Of a DNA stretch of 64,000 nt, positions 1 through 10,664 are shown one piece after another. The notes beneath the pieces are model-generated. The model ran no database searches. It saw nothing but the letters and a program-made list of their open reading frames with translations, and had not been told where the DNA came from. Location of the stretch: contig NZ_CP049264.1 in the NCBI RefSeq assembly GCF_003048875.2, positions 1,488,001 to 1,552,000 of the forward strand, written 5' to 3'. The DNA comes from Campylobacter concisus (GTDB taxonomy: Bacteria > Campylobacterota > Campylobacteria > Campylobacterales > Campylobacteraceae). A program made the translations under genes and the position numbers. Position 1 is the stretch's first letter. Each line of letters opens with the position of its first letter.

Positions 1-766
1 TGGCAAGATTTGCAGAGTCAGCTTTATAGCTTTGCCATCTTCTTTGAATTTGCTTTGTTATGGCTCCCATCAATGGATCATAAGTGCCAGTCATTTGCGA
101 TTTTGGTGCAGTTGGGTTTTGATCTATCTTTAAACTCTTGATGATGTCGCTAGCCTCTTTTGCAGCTTTTGAGCTAGAAGCCTCGCTTTTTTTGCGGCTT
201 TGTACTTTATTTTCAGCCTTTTTTATACCATCGTCTTTTTTAAGCTTAGTCGAGTCTATGTCGCTAAAGAGATCTTTTATATTTGGCTCTTTTGGTTTTG
301 GCTTTTCAACTGGCTTTGGCGTAGGTTTAGGCTCAGGTTTTGTCTCTGGCTTGACATCCTCTTTAGGCTCTTCACTAGGTTTTGGGATTTCAGGCTTTGG
401 TTCTGGTTTCTTAGGCTCAGGCTTTGGCTCTTCTTTTGGAGGAGTTGGCAAGCTTGGGGTTGGTAATGGCTCATCTGGCACAACAGGTTTATTTGTAGTC
501 TCTTGTTTATCTTCATCTGACTCTTTTTTAGGTTCTGGTTTTGTCTCTTTTACGACCTCTTTTGCTTGTTTTGGCGCTTTTATGGTTTGATCGACTTCTC
601 TATCAACCATAACTACGTCCATAATAGCATCTTTGTCATCAGTATATTTTTTAGGAGGTTCGCTAAAAAAAGTAAGCTTTATAAACAAAGCAAGCACAAT
701 GATAATGTAAATGCAAAACGCTACAAAAAATGAACTAAGCGTTGGAAATTTAACTTTATTAGGCAT
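1..766 (-). CDS. tolA: TolA/TonB-family energy transducer, 3' end outside window
   Basis: This gene starts at 766 and runs off the left edge, so only about 255 residues are visible. The protein has a short cytoplasmic N-terminus and one membrane segment at about residues 12-32. A long Pro/Lys/Glu-rich stretch follows at about 70-165, then a Lys/Ala/Ser-rich part. The visible end (ITKQIQRRWQSYKAD) looks like the start of a TolA/TonB C-terminal domain. TolA-type proteins link the TolQ-TolR proton motor to the outer membrane across the periplasm. It follows tolR after one base, which supports TolA over a TonB for iron uptake, though TonB cannot be excluded without the C-terminus and without seeing tolB/pal downstream. 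Confidence 0.8.
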   Translation of the reverse strand, partial: MPNKVKFPTLSSFFVAFCIYIIIVLALFIKLTFFSEPPKKYTDDKDAIMDVVMVDREVDQTIKAPKQAKEVVKETKPEPKKESDEDKQETTNKPVVPDEPLPTPSLPTPPKEEPKPEPKKPEPKPEIPKPSEEPKEDVKPETKPEPKPTPKPVEKPKPKEPNIKDLFSDIDSTKLKKDDGIKKAENKVQSRKKSEASSSKAAKEASDIIKSLKIDQNPTAPKSQMTGTYDPLMGAITKQIQRRWQSYKADSANLA

Positions 767-767
767 A

Positions 768-1166
768 TTAACCGTTTGTCTCTAAAGCTACTTTATTAAA
801 ACCAGCACCTTTTAAAGTCTTTAATACAAACATAACATCATCGTATTTTAAATTTTTATCAGCCTTTATGTATATAGGCGAGGTTTTATCGTATTTTGCA
901 CTCATTAGTGCAATGTTATCTGGAAGTTCAGCAAGGCTCATTGTACTTTGATCTATTCTAACTTGTCCTTGTGCATTTATAGAGACTATAAGATCTTTTT
1001 GCTTAGACGTAGATGTTTTTGCCTTTGAGCCATCTGGCAATGTTATATCTTCTTGATATGTTATAGTTGGCATTGTAACCATTAAAATAGCCAACAAAAC
1101 AAGCATGATATCAACAAGAGGCGTTATGTTCAACTCTGGTGTTTCGTCGTCAAATTTAAGAGCCAT
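768..1166 (-). CDS. tolR: TolR/ExbD-type proton channel subunit
   Basis: This is a 132-residue ExbD/TolR family protein. It has a short cytoplasmic start, one membrane helix at about residues 14-35 and a periplasmic domain. The conserved proton-carrying Asp lies in the segment ITPLVDIMLVLLAILMV. The family forms the proton channel with TolQ/ExbB and drives TolA/TonB. The gene abuts tolQ (1167) and tolA (766), so the three are almost certainly co-translated. TolR and ExbD are hard to separate by sequence; the placement after atpC and before a TolA-like gene matches the tol cluster recalled from C. jejuni. Confidence 0.9.
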   Translation of the reverse strand: MALKFDDETPELNITPLVDIMLVLLAILMVTMPTITYQEDITLPDGSKAKTSTSKQKDLIVSINAQGQVRIDQSTMSLAELPDNIALMSAKYDKTSPIYIKADKNLKYDDVMFVLKTLKGAGFNKVALETNG

Positions 1167-1751
1167 CTATAACGTCTCGTCATCTTTTTTAAGTGCTATC
1201 ATAACGTCAGCTTGACGCTCGATAACGCTCATTAATTCGTAAGCTTTTCTTTTTATAAGCAAGTTAAATGTATATGCTGGGATCGCAACAAAAATTCCGC
1301 ATCCAGTAGCGACAAGCGCTTCAGAGATAGCTGGGGCTATAACTCCAAGAGATGAGCCTGTACCATTTCCTAGCTGTGAAAATGTCTCCAAGATAGATAC
1401 GACTGTTCCAAAAAGACCGATAAATGGAGAAGTAGAAGCTATTACGCTAAGCCATGTAAGCCCACTTGTAGCATTCTTTTCGGCAATGCTTATGCAAACA
1501 TTTAGCTTTTCTTTCGAAATTCTACCACTTGCACATTTCTTTAAAGATGAGTCATTTGGTATATTTTTAGCACCCATAAGCAATGCTTCAAGTGCATTTT
1601 GCTCACGTTTTTGCCAAGCTCCTATACCAGCCATTCTTGAAAAAAGAATTGTAAAACTAACTATAAAATATATTGACAACCAAGTTAAAACTATAATTGT
1701 AATAAAACTACTTCTTTGAATGTAATTTAAAAATATATCTATTCCGCCCAC
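1167..1751 (-). CDS. tolQ: TolQ/ExbB-type proton channel subunit
   Basis: This is a 194-residue MotA/TolQ/ExbB family protein with three predicted membrane helices, at about residues 15-37, 97-120 and 140-162. Glycine-rich stretches (ASTSPFIGLFGTVVSILETF and GCGIFVAIPAYTF) are typical of the family. Together with TolR it forms the inner-membrane proton motor that keeps the outer membrane invaginated during division. Its start codon lies directly after the atpC stop, so it is probably read on the ATP synthase transcript. An ExbB role in iron uptake is the alternative. Confidence 0.9.
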   Translation of the reverse strand: MGGIDIFLNYIQRSSFITIIVLTWLSIYFIVSFTILFSRMAGIGAWQKREQNALEALLMGAKNIPNDSSLKKCASGRISKEKLNVCISIAEKNATSGLTWLSVIASTSPFIGLFGTVVSILETFSQLGNGTGSSLGVIAPAISEALVATGCGIFVAIPAYTFNLLIKRKAYELMSVIERQADVMIALKKDDETL

Positions 1752-2141
1752 TTATCTTGCTCTCACTACATTTTCCATTTTTGATATAGTTGCTGCAAAA
1801 GCATTTGTATCACTGCTCATACTCTCTATCAAATTTCTAGCAGCTTCTAATGAATTTGCAAGCTCGCTTTCACTATTGCCAGAGACATAGACCGCACCGT
1901 CAGCTAGTATAACTACTTTGCCTTCGTCGATCTTTGCATAGCCCCAGTTGATAGCAACTACATCATGCTTTTTATGCTTATCTTCTATATCTATAATACC
2001 TGCTTTTAAAAGAGATATTAATGAGGCGTGGTTTGGCAAAACACCAAACTCACCCTCGCTACCTGGAAGCACTACACTACTCACGTCATCATTAAATATC
2101 TGACCTTGAGGAGTTACGATCTCTAAATGTAATTTATCCAT
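1752..2141 (-). CDS. atpC: ATP synthase F1 epsilon subunit
   Basis: This 129-residue protein begins MDKLHLEIVTPQGQIFNDDV, the usual beta-sandwich start of F1 epsilon, and carries the conserved GSEGEFGVLPNHA segment near residue 28. Epsilon sits on the central stalk with gamma and can inhibit ATP hydrolysis through its C-terminal helices. The length is normal for the family. It is the last gene of the atp operon, 18 bases after atpD, and runs directly into tolQ. Confidence 0.97.
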   Translation of the reverse strand: MDKLHLEIVTPQGQIFNDDVSSVVLPGSEGEFGVLPNHASLISLLKAGIIDIEDKHKKHDVVAINWGYAKIDEGKVVILADGAVYVSGNSESELANSLEAARNLIESMSSDTNAFAATISKMENVVRAR

Positions 2142-2159
2142 TACGCTTCCTTTTTAAAT

Positions 2160-3557
<1,398 letters not shown>

Positions 3558-3568
3558 TCATACTCCTT

Positions 3569-4456
3569 TTATTTCATTGATTCAACACCACTGATGATCT
3601 CGATAAGCTCAGTGGTAATAGACTCTTGTCTTGCTTTATTGTAAGCAAGATTTAACTGTTTGACGCGTTGTTTAGCATTGTTTGTTGCATTATCCATAGC
3701 TTGCATTCTAGCACTGTGCTCAGCCGCCAAAGAATCAACTAAAGCATAATACATACTATACTCAAAATATTTATTGAGCAATTCATCCATAATCTTAGTA
3801 TAGTTGTCCTCTGGCTCAAATTCCATCAAAGAATTTGTCTCAACCGCAACTATCTTAGACGGCTCAATAGGCACAATATCATTTACTCTAATCTCTTGAG
3901 AAATCATATTTTTATAGCCATTGTGTATTAGCACAACCTTATCTGTTATGCCGTTTGTAAAATCATCAATAGCATCTTTTATGATTTTTTGAGCTTTTTC
4001 ATATGTAGGTGATGAGCTAGCTCCAACGTAAGTCTCGAGTAGTTCAACGCCTTGGAAATTGAAAAATTCAATGCCTTTTTTACCAACAGCTCTTAGTCTA
4101 ACTTTGATCTTTTTGGCTTTTAGCTCATCGATCATGCGCCTAACTGTCTTTATAGTCTGGACATTAAAGCCACCGCAAAGCCCTTTATCAGCGGTAACAA
4201 ATATAATATCAACCTTTTCTACACTTTTTGTTGTGTTGAAAAATTTACTCTCAGTCATAACTGAAGCGTATTGATTGATCTTATAAGCTATCTCTGATAA
4301 AACCTCATTGATCTTAAGTGCGTAAACTCTAGAGTAGCGTGCAGCCTCTTCAGCTTTACGAAGCTTTGCTGTAGAGACAAGCTTCATCGCACGCGTCGTC
4401 TTTTGAGTGTTCTGGACGCTCTTGATCTTTCGTTTTATATCTTTTAAATTTGACAT
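3569..4456 (-). CDS. atpG: ATP synthase F1 gamma subunit
   Basis: This 295-residue protein starts [20 protein letters not shown] and ends with the conserved [15 protein letters not shown] helix, both hallmarks of F1 gamma. It contains the family segment [11 protein letters not shown] at about residue 90. Gamma is the rotating central stalk that couples the Fo ring to the catalytic beta subunits. It lies 9 bases after atpA and 11 before atpD in the usual operon order. Confidence 0.98.
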   Translation of the reverse strand: MSNLKDIKRKIKSVQNTQKTTRAMKLVSTAKLRKAEEAARYSRVYALKINEVLSEIAYKINQYASVMTESKFFNTTKSVEKVDIIFVTADKGLCGGFNVQTIKTVRRMIDELKAKKIKVRLRAVGKKGIEFFNFQGVELLETYVGASSSPTYEKAQKIIKDAIDDFTNGITDKVVLIHNGYKNMISQEIRVNDIVPIEPSKIVAVETNSLMEFEPEDNYTKIMDELLNKYFEYSMYYALVDSLAAEHSARMQAMDNATNNAKQRVKQLNLAYNKARQESITTELIEIISGVESMK

Positions 4457-4465
4457 ATCTTAGCC

Positions 4466-5983
4466 CTAGTTAGCGGCAAAAGTCGCTTTAAAATCTTTCA
4501 ACGCTTTATGTAAAATTTCTTCTACTTCTTTATCAAGAACTTTTTTAGTTCTGATCTGCTCAAAAATTTCAGGGTATTTTGCCTCGATATATGGATATAG
4601 CTCTGCTTCAAATTTTGTTACATTTGCAGTCGCAACGTCATCTAAATAACCCTTAGCACCAGCAAATATAATAACTACTTGATTCTCAACTGGAAGCGGA
4701 GAATATGGAGATTGTTTTAGTACTTCAACCATCTTTTGACCACGCTCTAGTTGTTTTCTTGAGCTCTCGTCAAGGTCGCTTGCAAACTGAGCAAAAGCTT
4801 GTAGTTCACGGTACTGAGCAAGGTCTAGTCTTAGTGTGCCAGAAACTTGTTTGATAGCTTTGATCTGAGCTGCACCACCGACACGAGAAACAGAAAGACC
4901 GACGTTGATCGCTGGGCGGATACCTGAGTTAAATAGGTCGCTCTCAAGGAAAATTTGACCATCTGTAATAGAAATAACGTTTGTTGGAATATAAGCTGAA
5001 ACGTCGCCTGCTTGAGTCTCGATAATAGGCAGAGCTGTTAAAGATCCAGCACCTAGTGCGTCATTTAGCTTACTTGCTCTTTCTAGAAGTCTTGAGTGAA
5101 GGTAGAAAACGTCACCTGGGTAAGCTTCACGACCTGGTGGTCTTCTTAGGATCAAAGACATCTCACGGTAAGCAACCGCGTGTTTTGACAAGTCATCATA
5201 GATGATTAGCGCGTGGCGAGAGTTATCTCTAAAGTATTCACCCATTGTTACGCCAGCGTATGGTGCAAGGTATTGAAGCGCAGCTGCGTCACTAGCACCA
5301 GCATTTACAACTATCGTATAATCCATAGCGCCATATTCTTCAAGTTTTTTAACGACTTGAGCAACGGTTGATTGTTTTTGACCGATAGCTACGTAGATAC
5401 AAATGACATCTTGACCTTTTTGGTTGATGATAGTATCGATAGCAACTGTTGTTTTACCAGTTTGGCGGTCGCCGATGATCAGCTCTCTTTGGCCTCTACC
5501 GATTGGCACAAGTGCGTCGATAGCTTTGATACCTGTTTGAAGTGGCTCATGAACGCTTTTTCTAGCCATGATACCTTTTGCTTTTTCTTCGACGAAGCGA
5601 GATTCAGTAGCTTCGATTGGACCTTTTGCATCGATTGGCTCACCGAGTGAATTTACAACACGGCCGATCAATGCGTCGCCAACTGGCACACGTAGAAGTT
5701 TTTTAAGTCTTTTTACAGAGCTTCCTTCTGTAATACCGCTAGTTTTTCCAAGGATAACTATACCAACACTGCTCTCTTCAAGGTTAAGAGCCATACCCTT
5801 TTCGCCGCTTTCAAACTCTACCATCTCACCAGCCATAACGTTTTTCAAACCATAAACGTTAGCAACGCCATCAGCGACTGAGATGACTTTACCGGTCTCT
5901 TCTACATCAACACTTAAATCAAAATTTTCAATACGCTCTTTGATTATCGTGCTAATTTCGTCAGCTTTAATTTTTGCACTCAC
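4466..5983 (-). CDS. atpA: ATP synthase F1 alpha subunit
   Basis: This is a 505-residue non-catalytic alpha subunit with the P-loop GDRQTGKTT near residue 171 and the conserved region [20 protein letters not shown]. The N-terminal half carries the family segment [11 protein letters not shown]. Alpha alternates with beta in the F1 hexamer and binds regulatory nucleotide. The length is normal, no frameshift is seen, and spacing to atpH (14 bases) and atpG (9 bases) is operon-like. Confidence 0.99.
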   Translation of the reverse strand: MSAKIKADEISTIIKERIENFDLSVDVEETGKVISVADGVANVYGLKNVMAGEMVEFESGEKGMALNLEESSVGIVILGKTSGITEGSSVKRLKKLLRVPVGDALIGRVVNSLGEPIDAKGPIEATESRFVEEKAKGIMARKSVHEPLQTGIKAIDALVPIGRGQRELIIGDRQTGKTTVAIDTIINQKGQDVICIYVAIGQKQSTVAQVVKKLEEYGAMDYTIVVNAGASDAAALQYLAPYAGVTMGEYFRDNSRHALIIYDDLSKHAVAYREMSLILRRPPGREAYPGDVFYLHSRLLERASKLNDALGAGSLTALPIIETQAGDVSAYIPTNVISITDGQIFLESDLFNSGIRPAINVGLSVSRVGGAAQIKAIKQVSGTLRLDLAQYRELQAFAQFASDLDESSRKQLERGQKMVEVLKQSPYSPLPVENQVVIIFAGAKGYLDDVATANVTKFEAELYPYIEAKYPEIFEQIRTKKVLDKEVEEILHKALKDFKATFAAN

Positions 5984-5997
5984 GCTTTCACTCCTTT

Positions 5998-6528
5998 TTA
6001 AATTGCTTTTAATATATATTCACTCATTTGACTTTTTAGTCTGTCGATAGAGAAATTTACCTCGACACCTAAATCATCTAACTCAACTTTTACACCGTTG
6101 TAATCGCTCTTTGAGCCATCAAGCTTGATCTTAGAGTCAAATTTCTTAGAGAAATTCTCTTCTAAAGCTTTTAGCTGCTCAGCGCTTAGATCAAAATTTC
6201 CAACAACCTCGCCGCGATATGTATTTTCAAGTAAAGATTGCTCTATCTTCATCTCATCTAGTATCGCAGGTATGAGCTCTAGTCTTTTGTTCGCACCAAG
6301 AAGCTTTATAAAATTTGCAAATTTAACATCTTGATTTTTAACCAAAGATAATACAAATTCAACCTTTTGTGAAGCCTTTAATGTCGGCAAACTTATAATG
6401 CTTTTAAATTTATCGCTAGCAAAAGCAGCAGCTAGCTCTGATAAATTTTCAACAAATACATTAAGTTCATTAGACTTTACGTCGCTTAAGATCGCCTTTA
6501 CGTATTTTTTAGCTACTACTTCATTCAT
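5998..6528 (-). CDS. atpH: ATP synthase F1 delta subunit
   Basis: This 176-residue protein matches the OSCP/delta family. It has an N-terminal helical domain beginning [14 protein letters not shown] and a C-terminal part with [19 protein letters not shown], like the conserved end of delta subunits. Delta joins the peripheral stalk (b, b') to the top of F1. Its start codon overlaps the atpF stop by one base. Delta is poorly conserved in sequence, so position in the operon is an important part of the call. Confidence 0.95.
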   Translation of the reverse strand: MNEVVAKKYVKAILSDVKSNELNVFVENLSELAAAFASDKFKSIISLPTLKASQKVEFVLSLVKNQDVKFANFIKLLGANKRLELIPAILDEMKIEQSLLENTYRGEVVGNFDLSAEQLKALEENFSKKFDSKIKLDGSKSDYNGVKVELDDLGVEVNFSIDRLKSQMSEYILKAI

Positions 6529-7040
6529 TAGCTAACCTTTTTAAGTATGATATTTACAAGCTCTTTTTGATCGACTTTTAGGCTATCACTTGAGAAAATG
6601 TCGCTCAAAATTTCATTTACAACGCCTTTTGTCATCTTGCGCTCTTCAAATTCTTTTTGCTCTTTGTAGCCTTTTTCGATATTTGCGATATCGTTTTGAG
6701 CCTCTTTTTTAACTTTAGCAGCTAAATTTACAGCCTCTTTTTTCGCAGTTTCGATTAGAGCATTTGCATTTTGCTTAGCCTCTTCTACACGCTTTAAAAC
6801 ATCATCTTTTTTAGCTTTTGACTCACGAAGTTTCTCTTGGATACTCTCAAGCTTATTTGCGATCCTGTCGATCCTGCTTTGATAAAGAGCTTTTAGTGGT
6901 TTAGCAGCAAAATAGACCAAAATAGCAAAGAAAAGTAAGAAGTTTAGCGTTCTCTCGACTATGTCGTAGTTTGTTCCACCATGCTCGCTAGCATATGCTA
7001 GAAACGGAAGTGCTAGAAAAAATAAAATTTTTATCTTCAT
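6528..7040 (-). CDS. atpF: ATP synthase Fo b subunit
   Basis: This 170-residue protein has a hydrophobic N-terminus (about residues 1-16) that may be a signal-like segment. A membrane helix lies at about 30-48, followed by a long charged helix rich in Lys, Glu and Ala, the form of the Fo b peripheral stalk. It holds F1 against rotation. A second b-type gene (b') lies 9 bases upstream, the paired arrangement usual in Campylobacter and Helicobacter. The Fo a and c genes are not in this window. Confidence 0.95.
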   Translation of the reverse strand: MKIKILFFLALPFLAYASEHGGTNYDIVERTLNFLLFFAILVYFAAKPLKALYQSRIDRIANKLESIQEKLRESKAKKDDVLKRVEEAKQNANALIETAKKEAVNLAAKVKKEAQNDIANIEKGYKEQKEFEERKMTKGVVNEILSDIFSSDSLKVDQKELVNIILKKVS

Positions 7041-7049
7041 AAATTTCCT

Positions 7050-7472
7050 TTAAATTTTAGAGAGCTTAGCGTTTAAAGCTGCTCTAAGCTCAGGTAGTTT
7101 AGCTGATAGATCTGCCTTTAGGCTATCTTTTTGAGAGCTTAAAGCATTTAAAAACTCATTATAATCAGCCTCTAAACTACTTTTTACCGCATTTATCTCT
7201 TTTAAAGACTCTTCTTTTGCCAAATTTAAGGCCTCTTGTCTTATTTTGTTAGCCTCAGATCTTGCATTTTGTATGATCTCTTCGATCTCTTTTTCATGAA
7301 CGCTTAAGTCGCTTGCATTTTTGCTAGTGCTCTCTTCGTCATTTTTTATAGAGGCATTTCTGTCATCTATAAATTTAAGCATTGGCTTGTATAGCAAAGG
7401 ATTTAAAATGGCGATCAAGACAAAGAGAACGATAGCCGTTAAAAGCATCAATGGCACATCTATTTCTAACAT
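7050..7472 (-). CDS. atpF': ATP synthase Fo b' subunit
   Basis: This 140-residue protein has one membrane helix at about residues 7-27 (LMLLTAIVLFVLIAILNPLL) followed by a charged helical tail, like other b' stalk subunits. It probably pairs with the b subunit encoded next. It is the first gene of the atp transcript, and the roughly 95-base gap upstream to parB holds a likely promoter. The short length and missing N-terminal extension separate it from the b subunit. Confidence 0.93.
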   Translation of the reverse strand: MLEIDVPLMLLTAIVLFVLIAILNPLLYKPMLKFIDDRNASIKNDEESTSKNASDLSVHEKEIEEIIQNARSEANKIRQEALNLAKEESLKEINAVKSSLEADYNEFLNALSSQKDSLKADLSAKLPELRAALNAKLSKI

Positions 7473-7525
7473 CCACTCTCCTTATTTTGTTATTAAGTTT
7501 TATTTAATATTCAAATCAAAGTCTG

Positions 7526-7531
7526 ATTTTA
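7526..7531 (-). promoter_or_regulatory. candidate -10 box of the atp-tol operon
   Basis: On the minus strand this reads TAAAAT preceded by TG, about 55 bases before the atpF' start, in an AT-rich gap after parB. No -35 box is evident. Confidence 0.4.
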
Positions 7532-7567
7532 CAATAAAATACTAAAAATAAAAATAAATTTGTAATT

Positions 7568-8428
7568 CTATTTTAGCTTAGCGATAAATTCTTCTACCTG
7601 TGAAATGTCGCTAAATTCTAATATTAAATTTTTAGATTTTACTTTCGTCTTTATCTTTAAATTTTTAAAAATTTCTTGTAAATTTGATAATTTTTTGCTC
7701 ATTTCCTCTGAAATTTGAGGCTTTGGCTCTTTTACTTCTTCTTTATTTTTTATCTTTTTTACTAAAATTTCTGTATCTCTGACGCTCAGCTTTTGTCCGA
7801 TGATCGTATCAACAACCATTCTTTCTTCTTCGCTACTAAGTCCTACGATGACTTTAGCGTGACCTTGCGTGAGCTTATCTTCTTGCAAAAGTCTTTGCGT
7901 GTAGTCGCTAAGCAGCAAAAGTCTCATCGTATTTGTTATCTGAGTTCTGCTCTTGTGTATGATGTTTGCTAGGCCATCTTGCGTGATCTTATACTCGTTT
8001 ATAAGCTCTTTATATGACTTTGCAAGTTCGATTGGATTTAAATTTTCACGTTGTATATTTTCGATAAGAGCAAGCTCTCTTAAATTTTGAGACTTAATAT
8101 CAGCGATGATCGCTTTTATCTTGCTTGCTCCCAGCATCTTTGTAGCGCGGTATCTACGCTCACCAGCTATTAGCATATAGCCGTCATCTTTTTTGATGAC
8201 GATTATTGGTTGTATGAGACCGTGCCTTTTGATGCTAGCACTTAGCTCTTTTAAAGCCTCTTCGTCAAAATGCGTCCTTGGCTGGTAAGGGTTTGGTAAA
8301 ATTTCATCTATATTTATCTCTTCGACTATCTCAGAGTCGTTTAAATTTGCGATCTCTTTGCTGTAGGCCTGCTCTACATCTTCAAGTATCGCGCTAAGTC
8401 CGCGCCCTAATCCACCTTTTTTCGCCAT
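7568..8428 (-). CDS. parB: chromosome partitioning protein ParB
   Basis: This 286-residue protein starts with a typical GLGRGLSAIL segment. It has the ParB/Spo0J nuclease-fold signature ILPNPYQPRTHFDEEALKEL at about residue 44 and the conserved LIAGERRYRATK box at about 86. A helix-turn-helix (ITQDGLANIIHKSRTQITN) lies near 145. ParB binds parS sites near the origin, spreads as a CTP-dependent clamp and works with ParA to segregate origins. It lies 15 bases after parA. I found no obvious parS palindrome in the window. Confidence 0.97.
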   Translation of the reverse strand: MAKKGGLGRGLSAILEDVEQAYSKEIANLNDSEIVEEINIDEILPNPYQPRTHFDEEALKELSASIKRHGLIQPIIVIKKDDGYMLIAGERRYRATKMLGASKIKAIIADIKSQNLRELALIENIQRENLNPIELAKSYKELINEYKITQDGLANIIHKSRTQITNTMRLLLLSDYTQRLLQEDKLTQGHAKVIVGLSSEEERMVVDTIIGQKLSVRDTEILVKKIKNKEEVKEPKPQISEEMSKKLSNLQEIFKNLKIKTKVKSKNLILEFSDISQVEEFIAKLK

Positions 8429-8443
8429 TTTTTTCCTTATTTT

Positions 8444-9226
8444 TTAGTTTAAAATACAATATGCCAAATTTTGATATGCGATCGAGCCTGGTGATTTTAT
8501 ATCATAAAGTATCACTGGCTTGCCAAAACTTGGGCTTTCAGCAAGTTTGACGTTTCTTGGAACGACTACAAATTCCTCTTTGCCGTCCTTGCTTTTAAAG
8601 AGCTTATTTTCAAAATGCTGCTTTAAATTTGCAATTGTCTCTTTTGAGAGATTGTTTTGTGAGCTAAACATAGTCGGTAAAAAGCCCTTTATATTTAGCT
8701 TTGGATTTATCGTTTTTTTGATGATCTTGACTGTGTTTAGGATCTGTGCCAAGCCCTCAAGTGCGTAAAATTCGCACTGGATCGGGATGATCACACTATC
8801 GCTTGCACTAAGAGCATTTATCGTGATGCTGCCAAGTGCTGGAGGACTATCGATGATGATAAAATCATAGTCATCTACAACTTCTGAAATTTTGTTTTTA
8901 AGGATTAGTTTATAGTCTTTGCTTTGATCGTTAAATTCTTGCTCGATGCCGACAAGTCCGATGTTTGACGGAGCTAGAAAAAGCGTTGGGATCTCAGTTT
9001 TTAGCACGATTTGTGAGAGCTTTTTCCTATCTGTTAAGACATGATAGATGTTAAACTCGTAGTCGCTTCTGCTAAAACCAAGTCCGGTCGTCGCGTTTGC
9101 CTGTGGATCGATGTCTATTAATAATACTTTTTTCTCAGCAACCGCCAGTGATGCGGCTAAATTTACGGCCGTTGTGGTCTTGCCAACGCCGCCTTTTTGG
9201 TTAGCTATTGTTATTATCTCGCTCAT
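8444..9226 (-). CDS. parA: chromosome partitioning ATPase ParA/Soj
   Basis: This is a ParA/MinD family ATPase of about 260 residues with the deviant Walker A KGGVGKTTT near residue 11. It also has the DIDPQANATTGLG segment and a Walker B region FIIIDSPPALG. It moves ParB-bound origins. I place the start at 9226 (MSEIITIANQKGG) because that is where family members begin. The reading frame is open upstream to 9277, but that would add 17 residues inside birA. The chosen start overlaps the birA stop by four bases (ATGA), typical of translational coupling. Confidence 0.96.
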   Translation of the reverse strand: MSEIITIANQKGGVGKTTTAVNLAASLAVAEKKVLLIDIDPQANATTGLGFSRSDYEFNIYHVLTDRKKLSQIVLKTEIPTLFLAPSNIGLVGIEQEFNDQSKDYKLILKNKISEVVDDYDFIIIDSPPALGSITINALSASDSVIIPIQCEFYALEGLAQILNTVKIIKKTINPKLNIKGFLPTMFSSQNNLSKETIANLKQHFENKLFKSKDGKEEFVVVPRNVKLAESPSFGKPVILYDIKSPGSIAYQNLAYCILN

Positions 9227-9858
9227 CTTAAAGAATATACCTTTTCCCCGTTTAATAATATCGCTCCATCCTCGCAAATTTCAGCATCCTGAAGCGAAAC
9301 AGCTCTATTTGCAATATGCGTAATAAAACTTTTTGACTTGCAAAAGTCTATCCTAAATTTGCTAAAAATTGGCTTCCATAAAATCTTTTTATCAAGCATG
9401 CTAACAAAGCCCCAAACTAGCTCATCTACGCTAGCTTTTATATCCAAAATGCTCGCGTTTTCGGGCGCGCTAGCTAAATTTATCCCCATGCCGCAGATGT
9501 AAATTTCATCCACTTTATTTGTCAAAGTGCCGCCTATTTTACGCTCGTCCACGTAAAAATCATTTGGCCATTTCAGCCAGCACTTTGAGCCAAGTTCGCT
9601 CAAGACTTCACGCATCAGCATAGAAAAATATATCGAGATCGAGGGCGGAGGTATGTCGCTTGGCAGCTCATCTTCGCTTATGCAAAATGACATAAACAAA
9701 TTTCCGCCAAGCCCCTCCCAGCTGTTGCCGCGGCTGCCGACCCCTTTTGTTTGATTGTACGCCACGACCATGTGCGGTGGCTTTATCTCGCCGTTTTTTA
9801 GGGCTTCTATCAAAAATTCCTGCGTCGAAGGCAGACTTTGAAAAAACTCTACTTGCAA
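9223..9858 (-). CDS. birA: biotin--[acetyl-CoA carboxylase] ligase
   Basis: This 211-residue protein has the biotin-protein-ligase core. It has the STQEF start, the ligase loop KGVGSRGNSWEG at about residue 39 and LKWPNDFYVDERKIGG at about 98. It attaches biotin to the carboxyl carrier protein of acetyl-CoA carboxylase. There is no N-terminal helix-turn-helix, so unlike E. coli BirA it should not act as a repressor. It lies two bases after thiD and overlaps parA. Confidence 0.93.
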   Translation of the reverse strand: MQVEFFQSLPSTQEFLIEALKNGEIKPPHMVVAYNQTKGVGSRGNSWEGLGGNLFMSFCISEDELPSDIPPPSISIYFSMLMREVLSELGSKCWLKWPNDFYVDERKIGGTLTNKVDEIYICGMGINLASAPENASILDIKASVDELVWGFVSMLDKKILWKPIFSKFRIDFCKSKSFITHIANRAVSLQDAEICEDGAILLNGEKVYSLR

Positions 9859-9859
9859 A

Positions 9860-10648
9860 TCACACCTTAAATTTATAGAAGTGATTTACTGGATTTTGTC
9901 CGCCGCCGATGATGACCGCGTTTTTGATAGCGTTAAAGATATAATCATGCGCGTTTTTCACGCTCTCTTTTAGACTAAGCCCGTTTGCTAAATTTGAAGC
10001 GATCGCGCTTGATAGCGAGCAGCCTGAGCCATGTGTCGCAGTCGTTTTTATGCGCTCGTCGCTAAAAATTTCATATTCCTTGCCATCATAAAATATATCA
10101 AGCGACTTGCCTTCTATCTCGCCACACTTTAGATAGACGCTCTTTGTGCCAAATTTCAAAAGCTCCTTGCAAGCCTCTTTTAGCTCGCTCTCGCCCTTTA
10201 GCTCACGCTTTAAAATTTCGCGCGCTTCAAAGATATTTGGTGTGATCACACTTGCAAGCGGGAAAAGCTCCTCTACGATCGCGTCTTTTGCAGCGCCCTC
10301 TAGCCAGATGTCGCCATTTTTACAGCTCATAACAGGATCAAGCACGACTGGTGGTAAATTTTTGATCTCTCTTAGCGTTTTTGCGACGCTTTTGATGATC
10401 TCAACGCTTGGGACAACGCCTATTTTTATCACATCAACTCTTATATCATCAAATATCGCTTTTATCTGATCCTCGATGAGCTTTGGCTCAACTAACTGCA
10501 TGCCAAAGATGCCCTTTGTATTTTGAGCAGTGACCGCCGTGATCGCTCCCATCGCATATACGCCGTGTGCTATAAATACCTTTATATCAGCTAAAACTCC
10601 AGCTCCGCCACTTGGATCAACCCCTGCTATACTTAACGCATTTTTCAT
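9860..10648 (-). CDS. thiD: hydroxymethylpyrimidine/phosphomethylpyrimidine kinase ThiD
   Basis: This is a 262-residue ribokinase-fold kinase starting ALSIAGVDPSGGAGVLADIK, the ThiD signature. The motifs VLDPVMSCKNG and TATHGSGCSLSSAIA (catalytic Asp region and anion hole near the C-terminus) are present. It phosphorylates the pyrimidine moiety in thiamine synthesis and salvage. No other thi genes are adjacent. The gene sits between fmt and birA in a compact minus-strand run, so it is probably co-transcribed with unrelated housekeeping genes. Confidence 0.95.
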   Translation of the reverse strand: MKNALSIAGVDPSGGAGVLADIKVFIAHGVYAMGAITAVTAQNTKGIFGMQLVEPKLIEDQIKAIFDDIRVDVIKIGVVPSVEIIKSVAKTLREIKNLPPVVLDPVMSCKNGDIWLEGAAKDAIVEELFPLASVITPNIFEAREILKRELKGESELKEACKELLKFGTKSVYLKCGEIEGKSLDIFYDGKEYEIFSDERIKTTATHGSGCSLSSAIASNLANGLSLKESVKNAHDYIFNAIKNAVIIGGGQNPVNHFYKFKV

Positions 10649-10664
10649 AACCTCTCCTTTAAAT

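Noticed and set aside
138-590. Gly/Phe/Ser-rich open frame on the plus strand
   Set aside because: It is the antisense shadow of the Pro/Lys/Glu-rich middle of tolA and has no ribosome binding site.
7568-9226. Replication origin near parAB
   Set aside because: No parS palindrome, DnaA-box cluster or dnaA/dnaN gene is visible here; in Campylobacter dnaA lies elsewhere in the map.
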